From the NCBI RefSeq assembly GCF_038024105.1, contig NZ_CP150661.1, positions 3,191,501 to 3,255,500 of the forward strand: 64,000 nt of DNA, given 5' to 3'. Shown piece by piece: positions 10,361-19,268 of the stretch. The DNA is from Polaribacter butkevichii. GTDB lineage: Bacteria; Bacteroidota; Bacteroidia; Flavobacteriales; Flavobacteriaceae. The number at the start of each line of letters is the position of its first letter. Within the stretch, counting starts at the first letter, position 1. The translations under genes were made by a program, and so were the position numbers. Below the pieces are notes generated by a model, which ran no database searches, had not been told where the DNA came from, and worked only from the letters and a program-made list of their open reading frames with translations.

Positions 10361-11017
10361 TTATTCAATCGTCTTTTTTAAGTCCGCAATAGTTTGTGTA
10401 GGGTTTTCAGAGCCAAAAACAAAGCTCCCAGCAACTAAAACATTTGCTCCGGCTTCTATTAATGCATTTGCATTGTAAGAAGTAACTCCTCCGTCTATTT
10501 CTATTTGGCATTCAGATTCTGTAAAATCTATTAAGTGTTTTAATTGACTTACTTTTTTGTAGGTGTTTTCTATAAATGATTGTCCGCCAAAACCTGGGTT
10601 TACGCTCATAATACACACAACGTCTAAATCTTCTATAATGTCTTCTAAAACGGCAATTGGTGTGTGTGGGTTTAAAGCAACTCCGGCTTTCATTCCTGCT
10701 GCTTTTATGGCTTGTACGGTTCTGTGTAAGTGTGTACAAGCTTCATAATGTACAGTTAAAATATCTGCGCCTAAATCTGCAAATGTTTGTATGTATTGGT
10801 CTGGGTTTACAATCATTAAATGTACATCAATCGTTTTTTTAGCGTGTTTAGTAATCGCTTTTAAAACAGGCATTCCAAAAGAAATGTTTGGTACAAAAAC
10901 ACCGTCCATAATATCAATATGAAACCAATCTGCTTCACTATTGTTTACCATTTCTATGTCTCTTTGTAGGTTAGCAAAATCTGCTGCTAAAATTGAAGGT
11001 GCAAGTAAATTACTCAT
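10361..11017 (-). CDS. rpe: Ribulose-phosphate 3-epimerase
   Basis: 218 residues, normal for the family. It interconverts ribulose 5-phosphate and xylulose 5-phosphate in the pentose phosphate pathway. Seen: N-terminal APSILAADFANL, the metal-binding HIDIMDGVFVPN and DVHLMI motifs, VCIMSVNPGFGGQSF, and phosphate-binding EIDGGV and GANVLVAGSFVF, completing a TIM barrel. It is directly joined (TAA then TTG, no spacer) to the downstream exonuclease/UvrC-like gene, so the two are probably cotranscribed. Confidence 0.97.
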   Translation of the reverse strand: MSNLLAPSILAADFANLQRDIEMVNNSEADWFHIDIMDGVFVPNISFGMPVLKAITKHAKKTIDVHLMIVNPDQYIQTFADLGADILTVHYEACTHLHRTVQAIKAAGMKAGVALNPHTPIAVLEDIIEDLDVVCIMSVNPGFGGQSFIENTYKKVSQLKHLIDFTESECQIEIDGGVTSYNANALIEAGANVLVAGSFVFGSENPTQTIADLKKTIE

Positions 11018-11048
11018 TTATTTGTTGTTGTGTTGTTATTTAATTTTG

Positions 11049-11056
11049 CAAAGGTA
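11049..11056 (-). promoter_or_regulatory. Candidate -7 element for rpe
   Basis: TACCTTTG on the minus strand, matching TAnnTTTG, 32 bp before the rpe start. No TTG at the usual spacing, so this is only a half-promoter match. Confidence 0.35.
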
Positions 11057-11064
11057 ATTAAATT

Positions 11065-11089
11065 GTCATTGCGAGGTACGAAGCAATCT
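11065..11089 (+). repeat. Family A intergenic repeat, copy 1 (core only)
   Basis: 25 bp identical to 11415-11439, including ATTGCGAGGTACGAAGCAAT. No matching distal arm is obvious, so it may be a truncated copy. Confidence 0.75.
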
Positions 11090-11184
11090 CTTAAAAATAT
11101 AACAATAATTTATTATAAAATTCGACCACATAGTTACATAGAAAATATAGAATTTGTGGTAAAAAGAAAAGCATATAAATAGGT

Positions 11185-11213
11185 TTAGCCCTTATTAAAC
11201 GGCATCCTTTTTT
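11185..11213 (+). repeat. Family B intergenic repeat, copy 1 (partial)
   Basis: TTAGCCCTTATTAAACGGCA followed by TCCTTTTTT. It matches 11367-11395 in layout and is related to the longer copies at 35941 and 55469. Confidence 0.6.
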
Positions 11214-11366
11214 GTGTTAAATTTAATTGATGATTACGATAAATAAAAAAATCTGTATGTTTATTTTATCCCTTTTTCTTTTCCATTGATGAATACTGAA
11301 TCAAGTTCAGCACAAGCTTCAACAAAAATCTAGACTGATTTAAAGTAATAAATTAGGCAAACAAGG

Positions 11367-11395
11367 TTAGCCCCGATTGAAGTGGCATCCTTTTT
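11367..11395 (+). repeat. Family B intergenic repeat, copy 2 (partial)
   Basis: TTAGCCCCGATTGAAGTGGC followed by ATCCTTTTT. The GATTGAAG-GGCATCC core recurs with changes at 11185, and GGATTGAAG/GGATTAAAC at the two long copies. Confidence 0.65.
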
Positions 11396-11412
11396 ATTGC
11401 TTCTATAAAAAG

Positions 11413-11600
11413 ACGTCATTGCGAGGTACGAAGCAATCTGTTTCTAATGATGAGCTTGCTACAGTTTATAAAAAAGTGAGCTTTGAAAGAAAGTAATAAA
11501 AAGATATAACGGAAAGCGGGAAATAGCTTCAAAAAAAATGAAGTAGCTTTATGTGATTTCTCCTTCGTCGAAAAGACAAGATTGTGCCTTGTAATGACGT
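11413..11600 (+). repeat. Family A intergenic repeat, copy 2 (full-length, 188 bp)
   Basis: It begins with ACGTCATTGCGAGG and ends with CCTTGTAATGACGT, an imperfect 14-bp terminal inverted repeat. An internal block at 11555-11580 (GATTTCTCCTTCGTCGAAAA then GACAA) resembles the right half of the element at 22159-22250. Its position just past the rpoD terminator is typical of a non-coding dispersed element. Confidence 0.7.
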
Positions 11601-11608
11601 GTATAAAA

Positions 11609-11636
11609 AAACTCCCAAAAATAAATTTGAGAGTTT
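11609..11636 (-). terminator. Terminator of rpoD
   Basis: On the minus strand AAACTCTCAAA pairs with TTTGGGAGTTT (11-bp stem, one G-U pair), followed by a T run. It lies about 60 bp past the rpoD stop. Confidence 0.75.
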
Positions 11637-11698
11637 TTGTAAAAATATTTAGGCTTTTAATTCAGCCTGAGTAAGATACTTAAAATGGTTTGTGACCA

Positions 11699-12562
11699 TT
11701 AACCTAAGTACGTCATTAAAATTTTAGATCTAGAAGTGTGTTTTAATCTTCTAATTGCTTTTTCTTTAATTTGACGAACACGCTCACGAGTTAAATCGAA
11801 AGTTTCACCAATTTCTTCTAAAGTCATTGGTTGGTGTTCACCTAAACCAAAGTATAATTTTACAACATCTGCTTCACGTGGCGTTAGCGTTTCTAAAGCT
11901 CTGTTTATCTCTATACGTAAAGATTCGTGTAATAATTTTCTATCTGGGTTTGGAGATTCTCCTGAGTTTAATACATCGTATAAGTTAGAATCTTCACCTT
12001 CAATTAAAGGAGCGTCCATAGATACGTGACGTCCAGAATTTTTCATAGATTCTTTTACGTCATTAACAGTCATGTCTAATTTCTTAGCAATTTCTTCAGC
12101 ACTTGGTGGGCGCTCATTTTCTTGCTCTAAGAAAGCGTACATTTTGTTAATTTTATTGATAGAACCAATTTTATTTAACGGTAAACGTACAATTCTAGAT
12201 TGTTCTGCTAAGGCTTGTAAGATTGATTGACGAATCCACCAAACGGCATAAGAAATAAATTTAAAACCACGAGTTTCATCAAAACGTTTTGCAGCTTTAA
12301 TTAAACCTAAGTTTCCTTCGTTTATTAAATCTGGTAATGTTAATCCTTGATTTTGGTATTGTTTTGCAACAGATACAACAAATCTTAAATTGGCTTTTGT
12401 TAATTTTTCTAAAGCTCTTTGGTCTCCAGCTTTAATAAGTTGTGCCAATTCTACTTCTTCATCAGCGGTAATTAAATCTACCTTACCTATTTCTTGTAAA
12501 TATTTATCTAATGATGCAGTTTCTCTATTAGTAACCTGCTTGGTAATTTTAAGTTGTCTCAT
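11699..12562 (-). CDS. rpoD: Primary sigma factor (sigma-70, RpoD family)
   Basis: 287 residues, the short form without region 1.1 and the large non-conserved insert, as is usual for Bacteroidota. Region 1.2 ([21 protein letters not shown]), region 2 ([34 protein letters not shown], then [17 protein letters not shown]), region 3 (about 140-195), and region 4 with the HTH ([27 protein letters not shown]) are all intact. It directs housekeeping transcription from TTG / TAnnTTTG promoters. It is divergent from an ECF sigma gene and ended by a hairpin at 11609-11636. Confidence 0.95.
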   Translation of the reverse strand: MRQLKITKQVTNRETASLDKYLQEIGKVDLITADEEVELAQLIKAGDQRALEKLTKANLRFVVSVAKQYQNQGLTLPDLINEGNLGLIKAAKRFDETRGFKFISYAVWWIRQSILQALAEQSRIVRLPLNKIGSINKINKMYAFLEQENERPPSAEEIAKKLDMTVNDVKESMKNSGRHVSMDAPLIEGEDSNLYDVLNSGESPNPDRKLLHESLRIEINRALETLTPREADVVKLYFGLGEHQPMTLEEIGETFDLTRERVRQIKEKAIRRLKHTSRSKILMTYLG

Positions 12563-12969
12563 CTAATTCTCTATGACTTTTTAAAGGATTAATGTATTGC
12601 TACAATTTATTATACGTAAGAACATTATAAAATGTTACAAAAAGAATTGTTTTTTTTATGATTTTAATTTTTTTTAGGGTTTGTAAATCTTAAATATATA
12701 ATTATTGGTCTCGTTAAAAGGTAATTAGATGGGTTGGTATTCTTAAGATTTATGAGTAAGAAAAATATTAATTTATTATTAAGAATTGTTTACCTGTGTG
12801 TTTAAACAATTTTTTACAACTATTTTTAGAGTATAAGAATTACTTTTAATTAGGGTGTTTTTTTTAAAAGAAGGTTTCTTACCGTTCATCGATATAAAAG
12901 AACGTGTCATCTTTTTATTTATTTTAATTGTGACTTATAAAGTTTCTTTGTGTCATAAAAATAACTGAG
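12563..12969. other. Divergent intergenic region between two sigma-factor genes
   Basis: 407 bp, very AT-rich, presumably holding both promoters. A short inverted repeat AACATTATAAAATGTT lies at 12621-12636 on the rpoD side. I see no convincing TAnnTTTG element for either gene, no ORF and no RNA gene. Confidence 0.5.
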
Positions 12970-13539
12970 TTGAAAGCGATAGATGTAAAAAATTTAAGTG
13001 ACGAGGAGCTAGTCTTTAAAATAGTAGAAACAAACAATACACATTTGTTTGCTGTTTTATATGACAGGTTTTCTAAAGTTGTTTATAATAAGTGTTATGG
13101 TTTTTCTAAAAATAAGGAAGAAGCAGAAGATTTAACACATGACGTTTTTATCAGGTTATTTGTAAAAATAAAGACCTTTAAAGGTAACTCTAAGTTTTCT
13201 ACTTGGTTGTATTCTTTTACGTATAATTTCTGTGTAAATTATGTACAAAGAAACGATTTTAAGAAGAAAGAAAAAGTTACGGTTGTTACAGATAATATAA
13301 AAGAAGATGATGGTTTGCAAGAAATTGATGATGCAACTCTATTTGAGTTAAAATCAGAAAAATTGGCAAAAGCATTAACTTTAATTGATCCAGTAGAAAA
13401 GATGATTCTTTTAATGAAATATCAAGATGATATGACCATTAAAGAAATTAAAGAATCTTTAAATATTGGTGAAAGCGCTGTTAAAATGAGAATTAAAAGA
13501 GCGAAACAAAAACTTGTAAGAACGTATGAAGAGTTATAA
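12970..13539 (+). CDS. ECF-type RNA polymerase sigma factor
   Basis: 189 residues from a TTG start (12970); no ATG is in frame before region 2. Region 2 (about 27-95: LYDRFSKVVYNKCYGF, NKEEAEDLTHDVFIRLF, FSTWLYSFTYNFCVNYVQR) and region 4 (about 125-185, with MTIKEIKESLNIGESAVKMRIKRAKQKL as the HTH) are clear. Its stop is 2 bp before a 62-residue ORF and then an MscS channel gene, so it probably controls or accompanies that pair. No classical zinc-binding anti-sigma factor is encoded next to it. Confidence 0.9.
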   Translation: MKAIDVKNLSDEELVFKIVETNNTHLFAVLYDRFSKVVYNKCYGFSKNKEEAEDLTHDVFIRLFVKIKTFKGNSKFSTWLYSFTYNFCVNYVQRNDFKKKEKVTVVTDNIKEDDGLQEIDDATLFELKSEKLAKALTLIDPVEKMILLMKYQDDMTIKEIKESLNIGESAVKMRIKRAKQKLVRTYEEL

Positions 13540-13541
13540 AT

Positions 13542-13730
13542 ATGAGCAATCCTTTTAAAAGAATTATACACCACCATAGTGTGCCTGAAGTTCTTAAAGA
13601 AAAAGTTTTAAGTGATATTGGTATGATTAAACTTACCTTAGATATTGCAGATTTATTTTTAGTCAAATATCCGAATACAATTGGAGACTTGTTGAACAAC
13701 GGTAACAATAACTCGAATCATAAAAGCTAA
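13542..13730 (+). CDS. Small conserved-looking protein after the ECF sigma gene
   Basis: 62 residues, beginning MSNPFKRIIHHHSVPEVLKE, with an amphipathic middle (IGMIKLTLDIADLFLVKYPN) and an Asn-rich tail; no transmembrane segment. It starts 2 bp after the sigma stop and ends 5 bp before the channel gene, which supports translation in an operon. I do not recognise the family. A role as a regulatory partner of the sigma factor is only suggested by position. Confidence 0.7.
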   Translation: MSNPFKRIIHHHSVPEVLKEKVLSDIGMIKLTLDIADLFLVKYPNTIGDLLNNGNNNSNHKS

Positions 13731-13735
13731 AATAA

Positions 13736-14572
13736 ATGACAAATAAACTACTACTAGCACTGCAATCTGACATAGATCTTAGTTTTTTAGAAAAACTTTG
13801 GAATAACTTTTTAGATTTTTTACCACAATTATTAAAAGGAATTGGTTTTTTAATAATTGGTTGGTTATTGATAAAATTACTACTGTATATTATTAAAAAA
13901 GCATTAGGATTTACTAAAATAGATAGCTTACCAGAGAAATTAAATGTTGATGAAATTTTTGGAGAATCTTCATTAAAAATTCAACCTACAAAAATAATTA
14001 TAACTGCTATTAAGTGGGTTTTAATCCTCGTTTTTATAATTGTTGGATCTGAGTTATTAGGTTTAAGAATGGTGTCTGAACAATTAAGTGGTTTAATAGC
14101 ATATTTACCAAAACTAATTAGTGCACTTATCATTTTTGCAATAGGTATTTATGTTGCTAACTTGGTAAAGAAAGCCCTATTTTCTATGTTTAAATCGTTA
14201 GACTTAACAGGAGGAAATTTGGTGGGTAATGTTGCTTTTTATTTAATTGCAATTGTAGTTACTGTAACGGCTTTAAACCAAGCTGGTGTTAATACAGATT
14301 TAATTACAAGTAATTTATCTATAATTTTGGGAGCCATTTTAGCATCGTTTACTATTGCTTTTGGTCTAGGGTCTAGAGATGTTATAAAAAGATTATTATT
14401 TGGTTATTATACAAGAAAAAATATACAAGAAGGAGATAAGGTTATTGTAAATGGTATAGAAGGTGTTGTTGCGGTAATAGACAATATTTGTGTTATACTA
14501 ATTACAAAGAAAGGAAAAGTAATATTACCAATAAAAGATATAGTTGACAATCAAATAGAGATTGTTAATTGA
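13736..14572 (+). CDS. MscS-family mechanosensitive ion channel protein
   Basis: 278 residues. Hydrophobic segments at about 30-55, 85-105, 120-145, 165-185 and 195-215 suggest 4-5 membrane helices. The last is the pore-like helix (AILASFTIAFGLGSRDVIKRLLFGYYTR), followed by the MscS beta domain (IQEGDKVIVNGIEGVVAVIDNICVILIT, ending in KGKVILPIKDIVDNQIEIVN). The large C-terminal alpha/beta domain of E. coli MscS is absent, as in the short conserved-TM-helix subfamily. It would release solutes under hypo-osmotic stress. Third gene of the ECF-sigma operon, pointing to envelope or osmotic stress control. Confidence 0.85.
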   Translation: MTNKLLLALQSDIDLSFLEKLWNNFLDFLPQLLKGIGFLIIGWLLIKLLLYIIKKALGFTKIDSLPEKLNVDEIFGESSLKIQPTKIIITAIKWVLILVFIIVGSELLGLRMVSEQLSGLIAYLPKLISALIIFAIGIYVANLVKKALFSMFKSLDLTGGNLVGNVAFYLIAIVVTVTALNQAGVNTDLITSNLSIILGAILASFTIAFGLGSRDVIKRLLFGYYTRKNIQEGDKVIVNGIEGVVAVIDNICVILITKKGKVILPIKDIVDNQIEIVN

Positions 14573-14639
14573 TTTTTTTAAAACCTTGATAGAATGTTGG
14601 GGGACAATCTATCATCTGTGATTTTTTTATCACAAAAAG

Positions 14640-14665
14640 AAAGAGACCGTGAAAACGGTCTCTTT
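14640..14665 (+). terminator. Bidirectional terminator between the MscS and deoxynucleoside kinase genes
   Basis: Perfect 11-bp stem AAAGAGACCGT / ACGGTCTCTTT with a GAAA loop, followed by T-rich sequence. Both flanking genes converge on it. Two weaker hairpins (around 14588-14613 and 14617-14632) precede it. Confidence 0.85.
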
Positions 14666-14689
14666 TATTTTTTAACAAAAATGATATTT

Positions 14690-15304
14690 TTAAAATAACC
14701 CATTTATTTGAGCATCTATTCTGTCTATAATATAGCCTAAATCTTCTTGGTTGTCTACAAAATCAAGATTATCAACATCAATTATTAATAATTTTCCTTT
14801 TGTATACGTAGATATCCAAGCTTCGTAACGTTCATTTAATCTACTTAAATAATCGATGCTAATAGAGTTTTCATAATCTCTACCGCGTTTATGAATTTGA
14901 CCTACCAAGGTAGAAATGTCTGCACGTAAATAAATTAATAAGTCTGGTGGTGTTACCAAATTTTCCATTAATTCAAATAAAGAACTATAATTGCCATAGT
15001 CTCTATTGGTCATTAACCCCATGGCATGCAAATTCGGAGCAAAAATATGGGCGTCTTCATAAATCGTTCTATCCTGAATAATATTTTTACCAGATTCTCT
15101 CAGTTCTAAAATCTGACGAAAACGACTATTTAAAAAATAGACTTGTAAATTAAAAGACCAACGTTCCATTTCTGTGTAAAAATCATCTAAATACGGATTT
15201 TCATCAACAGACTCAAAGTGAGGTTTCCATTTAAAATGTTTGGCTAATAATTTGGTTAGTGTGGTTTTACCAGCACCAATGTTTCCTGCAATTGCAACGT
15301 GCAT
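14690..15304 (-). CDS. Deoxynucleoside kinase
   Basis: 204 residues, the dCK/dGK family length. It phosphorylates deoxynucleosides for salvage. Seen: the P-loop GNIGAGKTT (residues 7-15), the substrate-binding ESVDENPYLDDFY, QDRTIYEDAHIF (DRS/DRT-type catalytic motif), and the lid region IHKRGRDYE with Arg residues. The exact base specificity cannot be told from the sequence. It fits with the nucleoside transporter, thyA and folA further right, but is not linked to them. Confidence 0.92.
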   Translation of the reverse strand: MHVAIAGNIGAGKTTLTKLLAKHFKWKPHFESVDENPYLDDFYTEMERWSFNLQVYFLNSRFRQILELRESGKNIIQDRTIYEDAHIFAPNLHAMGLMTNRDYGNYSSLFELMENLVTPPDLLIYLRADISTLVGQIHKRGRDYENSISIDYLSRLNERYEAWISTYTKGKLLIIDVDNLDFVDNQEDLGYIIDRIDAQINGLF

Positions 15305-15522
15305 AAATTAAATTCTAATAAGATTAAAAGTGGTGCTAAAATAGTGAAAATAATAAATAGAATGTATCTAAGACTCTAATTTAAAATCAAAAAAAAGCAT
15401 CTTAACACTTTATATTGTCCATAAATATTTTTTATTTTTTTTTGAAATTAAACTTTCAGGTTTTTTATTAGTCATAAATAGGTATAAAACAGATTTATTT
15501 ACAGAAAACTAAACATAAATAC

Positions 15523-16380
15523 ATGAAAACACTATTTACATTTATTCTAACACTTGTTTCAATAATTACTTTTGGGCAGCAAGATTTTCAAGGAAAAGCA
15601 ATTTATATGTCTAAAACATCTATAGATTTAAACAACTTTGCTAGAGGTGGACAACAACTTACTGAAGCACGAAAAAAACAGATTCAAGACAGAATGAAAT
15701 CTCAGTTAGAGAAAACATTTATTTTAAGTTTTGATAAAAGTTCATCTCTTTACAAAGAAGATGCAAAATTAGCAGCACCAACTACCAGAGGTGATAGAGG
15801 ACCAAGGTTTGGTGGTTTTTCTAGCGGAGGAACAAAATATAAAAACACAAAAGATAAAGTTGCTTTAGAAGCTACTGAGTTTTTTGGAAAAAAGTTTTTA
15901 GTATCTGATGAGATGGAACAACCACAATGGGAATTGGCTGCAGAAACAAAGCAAATTGGTAATTACCTTTGTTATAAAGCAACCTTAATTAAAGATGCAA
16001 ATCCTTTAGACTTTTCTAACTTTAGAAGACCTAGAAAAGAGGACGATAAAAAAGAGCAAGAAGATACAGAAAAGAAAAAAGAAGTAAAACAAGTTTTAGT
16101 AACTGCTTGGTATACACCACAAATACCTGTTAGTAACGGACCTGGAGAATATTGGGGGTTACCTGGCTTAATTTTAGAAATAAATGAAGGAACTACTACT
16201 GTTTTATGTACAGAAATTGTATTAAATCCTTCAGAAAAAGCAGCTATAGAAGCGCCGTCTAAAGGTAAAAAAATTACGAGAGAAAAATATACTAAAACCG
16301 TAACTAAGAAAATGGAAGAATTAAGACAGAATTTTCAAAATAGAGGTAGAGGTGGTAATCGTGGAGGAGGACGTTTCTAA
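15523..16380 (+). CDS. GLPGLI family protein
   Basis: 285 residues with a signal peptide (1-18, ending FGQQ). The family-defining motif appears as YWGLPGLILEINEG at about residue 206. A charged segment precedes it (RRPRKEDDKKEQEDTEKKKE), and the C-terminus is an Arg-Gly tail. The function of GLPGLI proteins is not established; they often lie next to TonB-dependent receptors, as here (33 bp spacing), and are presumably periplasmic or surface partners of them. Confidence 0.93.
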   Translation: MKTLFTFILTLVSIITFGQQDFQGKAIYMSKTSIDLNNFARGGQQLTEARKKQIQDRMKSQLEKTFILSFDKSSSLYKEDAKLAAPTTRGDRGPRFGGFSSGGTKYKNTKDKVALEATEFFGKKFLVSDEMEQPQWELAAETKQIGNYLCYKATLIKDANPLDFSNFRRPRKEDDKKEQEDTEKKKEVKQVLVTAWYTPQIPVSNGPGEYWGLPGLILEINEGTTTVLCTEIVLNPSEKAAIEAPSKGKKITREKYTKTVTKKMEELRQNFQNRGRGGNRGGGRF

Positions 16381-16413
16381 ATAAAAAAACTAACTGTATC
16401 TTAATTATAACAA

Positions 16414-19164
16414 ATGAAAAAAATAGTACTACTCGCCATTTTTATGGTTACACTTTGTGTAAATGCTCAAGTAAAATTAACGGGTGTTGTTAAAGACAGT
16501 ATTGGTGAACCTTTAGAAATGGCAAATGTATTAGCTATAGATAAAGTTACCAATAAAATAGCATCTTACGGTTTTACAGATCCTACAGGTTATTATAAGT
16601 TAAATGTAGAAAAAAACACCACTATTTTACTAAAAATAAGTTATGTTGGTATGAAATCTGCCGACTTTACAATAGAAACAAAAACTGCGGATATTGTAAC
16701 CAATGTACTGCTTGCTTATGATAATGCTTTAGATGGAATTAATATTGTGTCTAAAATGCCTGTTACTGTAAAAGGAGATACCATTGTATATAATGCAGAT
16801 TCTTTTCAAAATGGATCGGAAAGAAAACTAGAAGATGTTTTAAAAAAATTACCAGGTGTAGAAATTAATGATGATGGAGAAATTGAAGTTGAAGGAAAAA
16901 CGGTAGAAAAAATAATGGTTGATGGTAAAGATTTTTTTGATGGAGATACAAAACTTGCTACCAAAAATATACCTTCTAATGCTTTAGATAAAATAGAGGT
17001 TTTAAGAAATTATGCAGATGTTAGTCAATTAAGTGGTGTGCAAAACAACCAAGATAGAGTTGCCATAAATATTAAATTAAAAGAAGGGAAAAAGAATTTT
17101 TGGTTTGGAGACATTACAGCAGGTGGTGGAGATGCACCAGATGAAACGCTTTACCTTTTACAACCTAAACTTTTCTATTACTCACCAAAATATACCATTA
17201 ACGTTATTGGTGATGTAAATAATATGGGAGAAGTTGTTTTAGATAGAGGAGATATTAGAAACTTTAGTGGAGGGTTTAGAAGTCAAAGTCCATCTAACGG
17301 AACCAACTTAAGTTTGGCAAGTGCTGGTATTGGTTTTTTAACAGCAAATGCAAGAAATGCCAACAGAATAGAAACAAAACTTACGGCCTTAAATTTTAGT
17401 TATTCACCGAATAAGAAATTAGATTTAAGTGGGTTTTTAATCTTTTCTAGTAATAGCAACGGACAACAAAATAATGTAACAAGCGATTATGTAGATCCTG
17501 CAACACCAGATGATTATACCCAAAGTTTAACAGACCAAACAAGTAACACAGGGTTGTTTAAGTTTAGCGGTAACTACAAGCAAAACGAAAGAAAACAATT
17601 TAATTATGATGTTATTGGTCGTTTTTCAAACGAGTTTAGAACAGATGATGTAAACTCGTTGGTTTTAAGCGATATTTCAGAAAACGAAAGATCTACACCT
17701 TATAAAATTAACCAAAATTTCAGTTATTTTTATACGGCAGATGAAAAAAATATTTTTGCATTAGAAGCACAACATTTAATACAAGATGAAGATCCTTTTT
17801 ATGTAGCTTCTTTAGAAAATGATCCTTCTAACAATGACGATGTTAATAATGATGGTTTTGATGATGCAGCAAAAACATTAGGCTTAAATACCAGTAATAT
17901 ATTTTATACATTAGAGCAAGACAGACGCGTAAAATCTAACCAGTTAGATGTAAAATTAGATTATTACAATATTTTAAATGATAAAAGTAATTTAAACTTT
18001 GTGGTGGGAACCATACAAAGTGTACAAAATTTTGACTCTAAGTTTTTTCAGATACTAGACAATGGTACTGCATTTACCCCAACACCTACAATCCCAGGAA
18101 ACTTAGATCCACAAACAACAAATGATACAGAATATGGTTTTTCTGACATTTATGCAGGATTAAGATATCGATTAAAAGCGGGTATTTTTACCTTTACTCC
18201 AGGTGTTACTTTACATGCTTACAATGTAAAAAACACGCAATATCAAACAGAAATATTTAAAGATCAATTTCAAAAGGTATTTCCAGAACTTTCTATTATT
18301 GCACAATTTAAACAAAGCGAATCTTTACGATTTTCTTACAAACAAGAAGTTAATTTTACCGATGTTAATAAGCTTGCAAGAGGTATTGTAGCTAATAGTT
18401 ATAACTCTTTTTATTATGGTTATGAAGAATTAAAGAATGCACATTTACACAATGTAAATTTAAATTATTCTAGTTTTAATTTATTTAATTATACCAATGT
18501 GTTTGCCAGAATTAATTATAAGAAAACAATAGATCAAATTAACTCTATTGTAAATTTCGAAAACAATTCTGTAGTTTCTAGTAGTACATCTTTAAACTCA
18601 CCTTATGATAATGAAAGTTTTACTGCTTCTGGTAGAGTTGGTAAAACATTTAATAAAATTAAAACTTCTTTAAGTGCTAATTATAATTATAGCAAAACAT
18701 ATCAATTTTTGGGTGATGATGAAAACACAAATAAATTATTTGCTCAAAGTTATAGAGCGAGTGTAAGTACTAATTTTACAAAAGCACCCAATGTAACATT
18801 AGGATATAATTTAAGTTTATCAGATCAAGATAACAGCTCTAGAGATGCAGTTGTAAAAGGAGTTACCAACGCACCTTCTTTAGGGTTTGATGCTTATATT
18901 TGGAACTCATTAACAGTACGTTCTGATTTTTCTTATAGCGAGGTAAAACAAGACGGAGTTGTAGCGAATTCTTTTAAAATTTTAGACGCTTCTTTTTCTT
19001 ACAGAAAGGATAAAGACGCAAAATGGGAATATGAATTAGTAGGTAGCAATCTTCTAGCTTCTGGTTCTAGATCTACAGTAAGAACAAGTAATATTGCATT
19101 TACAGTAAATGAAACGTTTATTTTGCCAAGGTTTATAAGTCTTAGGGTAAAATATCAACTATAA
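16414..19164 (+). CDS. TonB-dependent outer-membrane receptor paired with the GLPGLI protein
   Basis: 916 residues. Signal peptide (1-18), then a carboxypeptidase-regulatory-like domain (about 20-105, KLTGVVKDSIGEPLEMANV), a plug-like segment (about 110-210, with GDTIVYNADSF and the LKKLPGVEINDDGEIEVEGK stretch), and a long beta-barrel ending in Phe/Leu-rich RFISLRVKYQL. This is the outer membrane beta-barrel type found in Bacteroidota next to GLPGLI genes. The substrate is unknown; peptides or metal complexes are possible. A rho-independent terminator follows at 19192. Confidence 0.9.
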   Translation: MKKIVLLAIFMVTLCVNAQVKLTGVVKDSIGEPLEMANVLAIDKVTNKIASYGFTDPTGYYKLNVEKNTTILLKISYVGMKSADFTIETKTADIVTNVLLAYDNALDGINIVSKMPVTVKGDTIVYNADSFQNGSERKLEDVLKKLPGVEINDDGEIEVEGKTVEKIMVDGKDFFDGDTKLATKNIPSNALDKIEVLRNYADVSQLSGVQNNQDRVAINIKLKEGKKNFWFGDITAGGGDAPDETLYLLQPKLFYYSPKYTINVIGDVNNMGEVVLDRGDIRNFSGGFRSQSPSNGTNLSLASAGIGFLTANARNANRIETKLTALNFSYSPNKKLDLSGFLIFSSNSNGQQNNVTSDYVDPATPDDYTQSLTDQTSNTGLFKFSGNYKQNERKQFNYDVIGRFSNEFRTDDVNSLVLSDISENERSTPYKINQNFSYFYTADEKNIFALEAQHLIQDEDPFYVASLENDPSNNDDVNNDGFDDAAKTLGLNTSNIFYTLEQDRRVKSNQLDVKLDYYNILNDKSNLNFVVGTIQSVQNFDSKFFQILDNGTAFTPTPTIPGNLDPQTTNDTEYGFSDIYAGLRYRLKAGIFTFTPGVTLHAYNVKNTQYQTEIFKDQFQKVFPELSIIAQFKQSESLRFSYKQEVNFTDVNKLARGIVANSYNSFYYGYEELKNAHLHNVNLNYSSFNLFNYTNVFARINYKKTIDQINSIVNFENNSVVSSSTSLNSPYDNESFTASGRVGKTFNKIKTSLSANYNYSKTYQFLGDDENTNKLFAQSYRASVSTNFTKAPNVTLGYNLSLSDQDNSSRDAVVKGVTNAPSLGFDAYIWNSLTVRSDFSYSEVKQDGVVANSFKILDASFSYRKDKDAKWEYELVGSNLLASGSRSTVRTSNIAFTVNETFILPRFISLRVKYQL

Positions 19165-19191
19165 ATTTAAAGACATTTTCATTAAAAAAAA

Positions 19192-19209
19192 GGTGCAATT
19201 CATTGCGCC
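19192..19209 (+). terminator. Terminator of the GLPGLI/receptor operon
   Basis: Stem GGTGCAA / TTGCGCC (one G-U) with a TTCA loop, A8 before and T7 after. Confidence 0.8.
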
Positions 19210-19243
19210 TTTTTTTATGTTCTAAATTTAAAATAAGAAACAA

Positions 19244-19251
19244 TATATTTG
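19244..19251 (+). promoter_or_regulatory. Candidate -7 element for the flavoprotein gene
   Basis: TATATTTG, matching TAnnTTTG, 17 bp before the ATG at 19269 and just past the previous terminator. No TTG at the usual spacing. Confidence 0.35.
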
Positions 19252-19268
19252 TAAAAAAATAACATTCT

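Larger units (their letters stand above)
11018..11698. other. 681-bp intergenic region filled with repeat fragments
   Basis: No ORF supported. It contains two copies of the family A core (11065-11089 and within 11413-11600), two copies of the family B core (11185-11213 and 11367-11395), and the rpoD terminator (11609-11636). The composite looks like repeated insertion or decay of dispersed intergenic elements. Confidence 0.7.

Noticed and set aside
11018..11698. Missing gene or CRISPR-like array in the repeat-filled gap
   Set aside because: The repeats are irregularly spaced, few and inverted; no ORF of credible composition.
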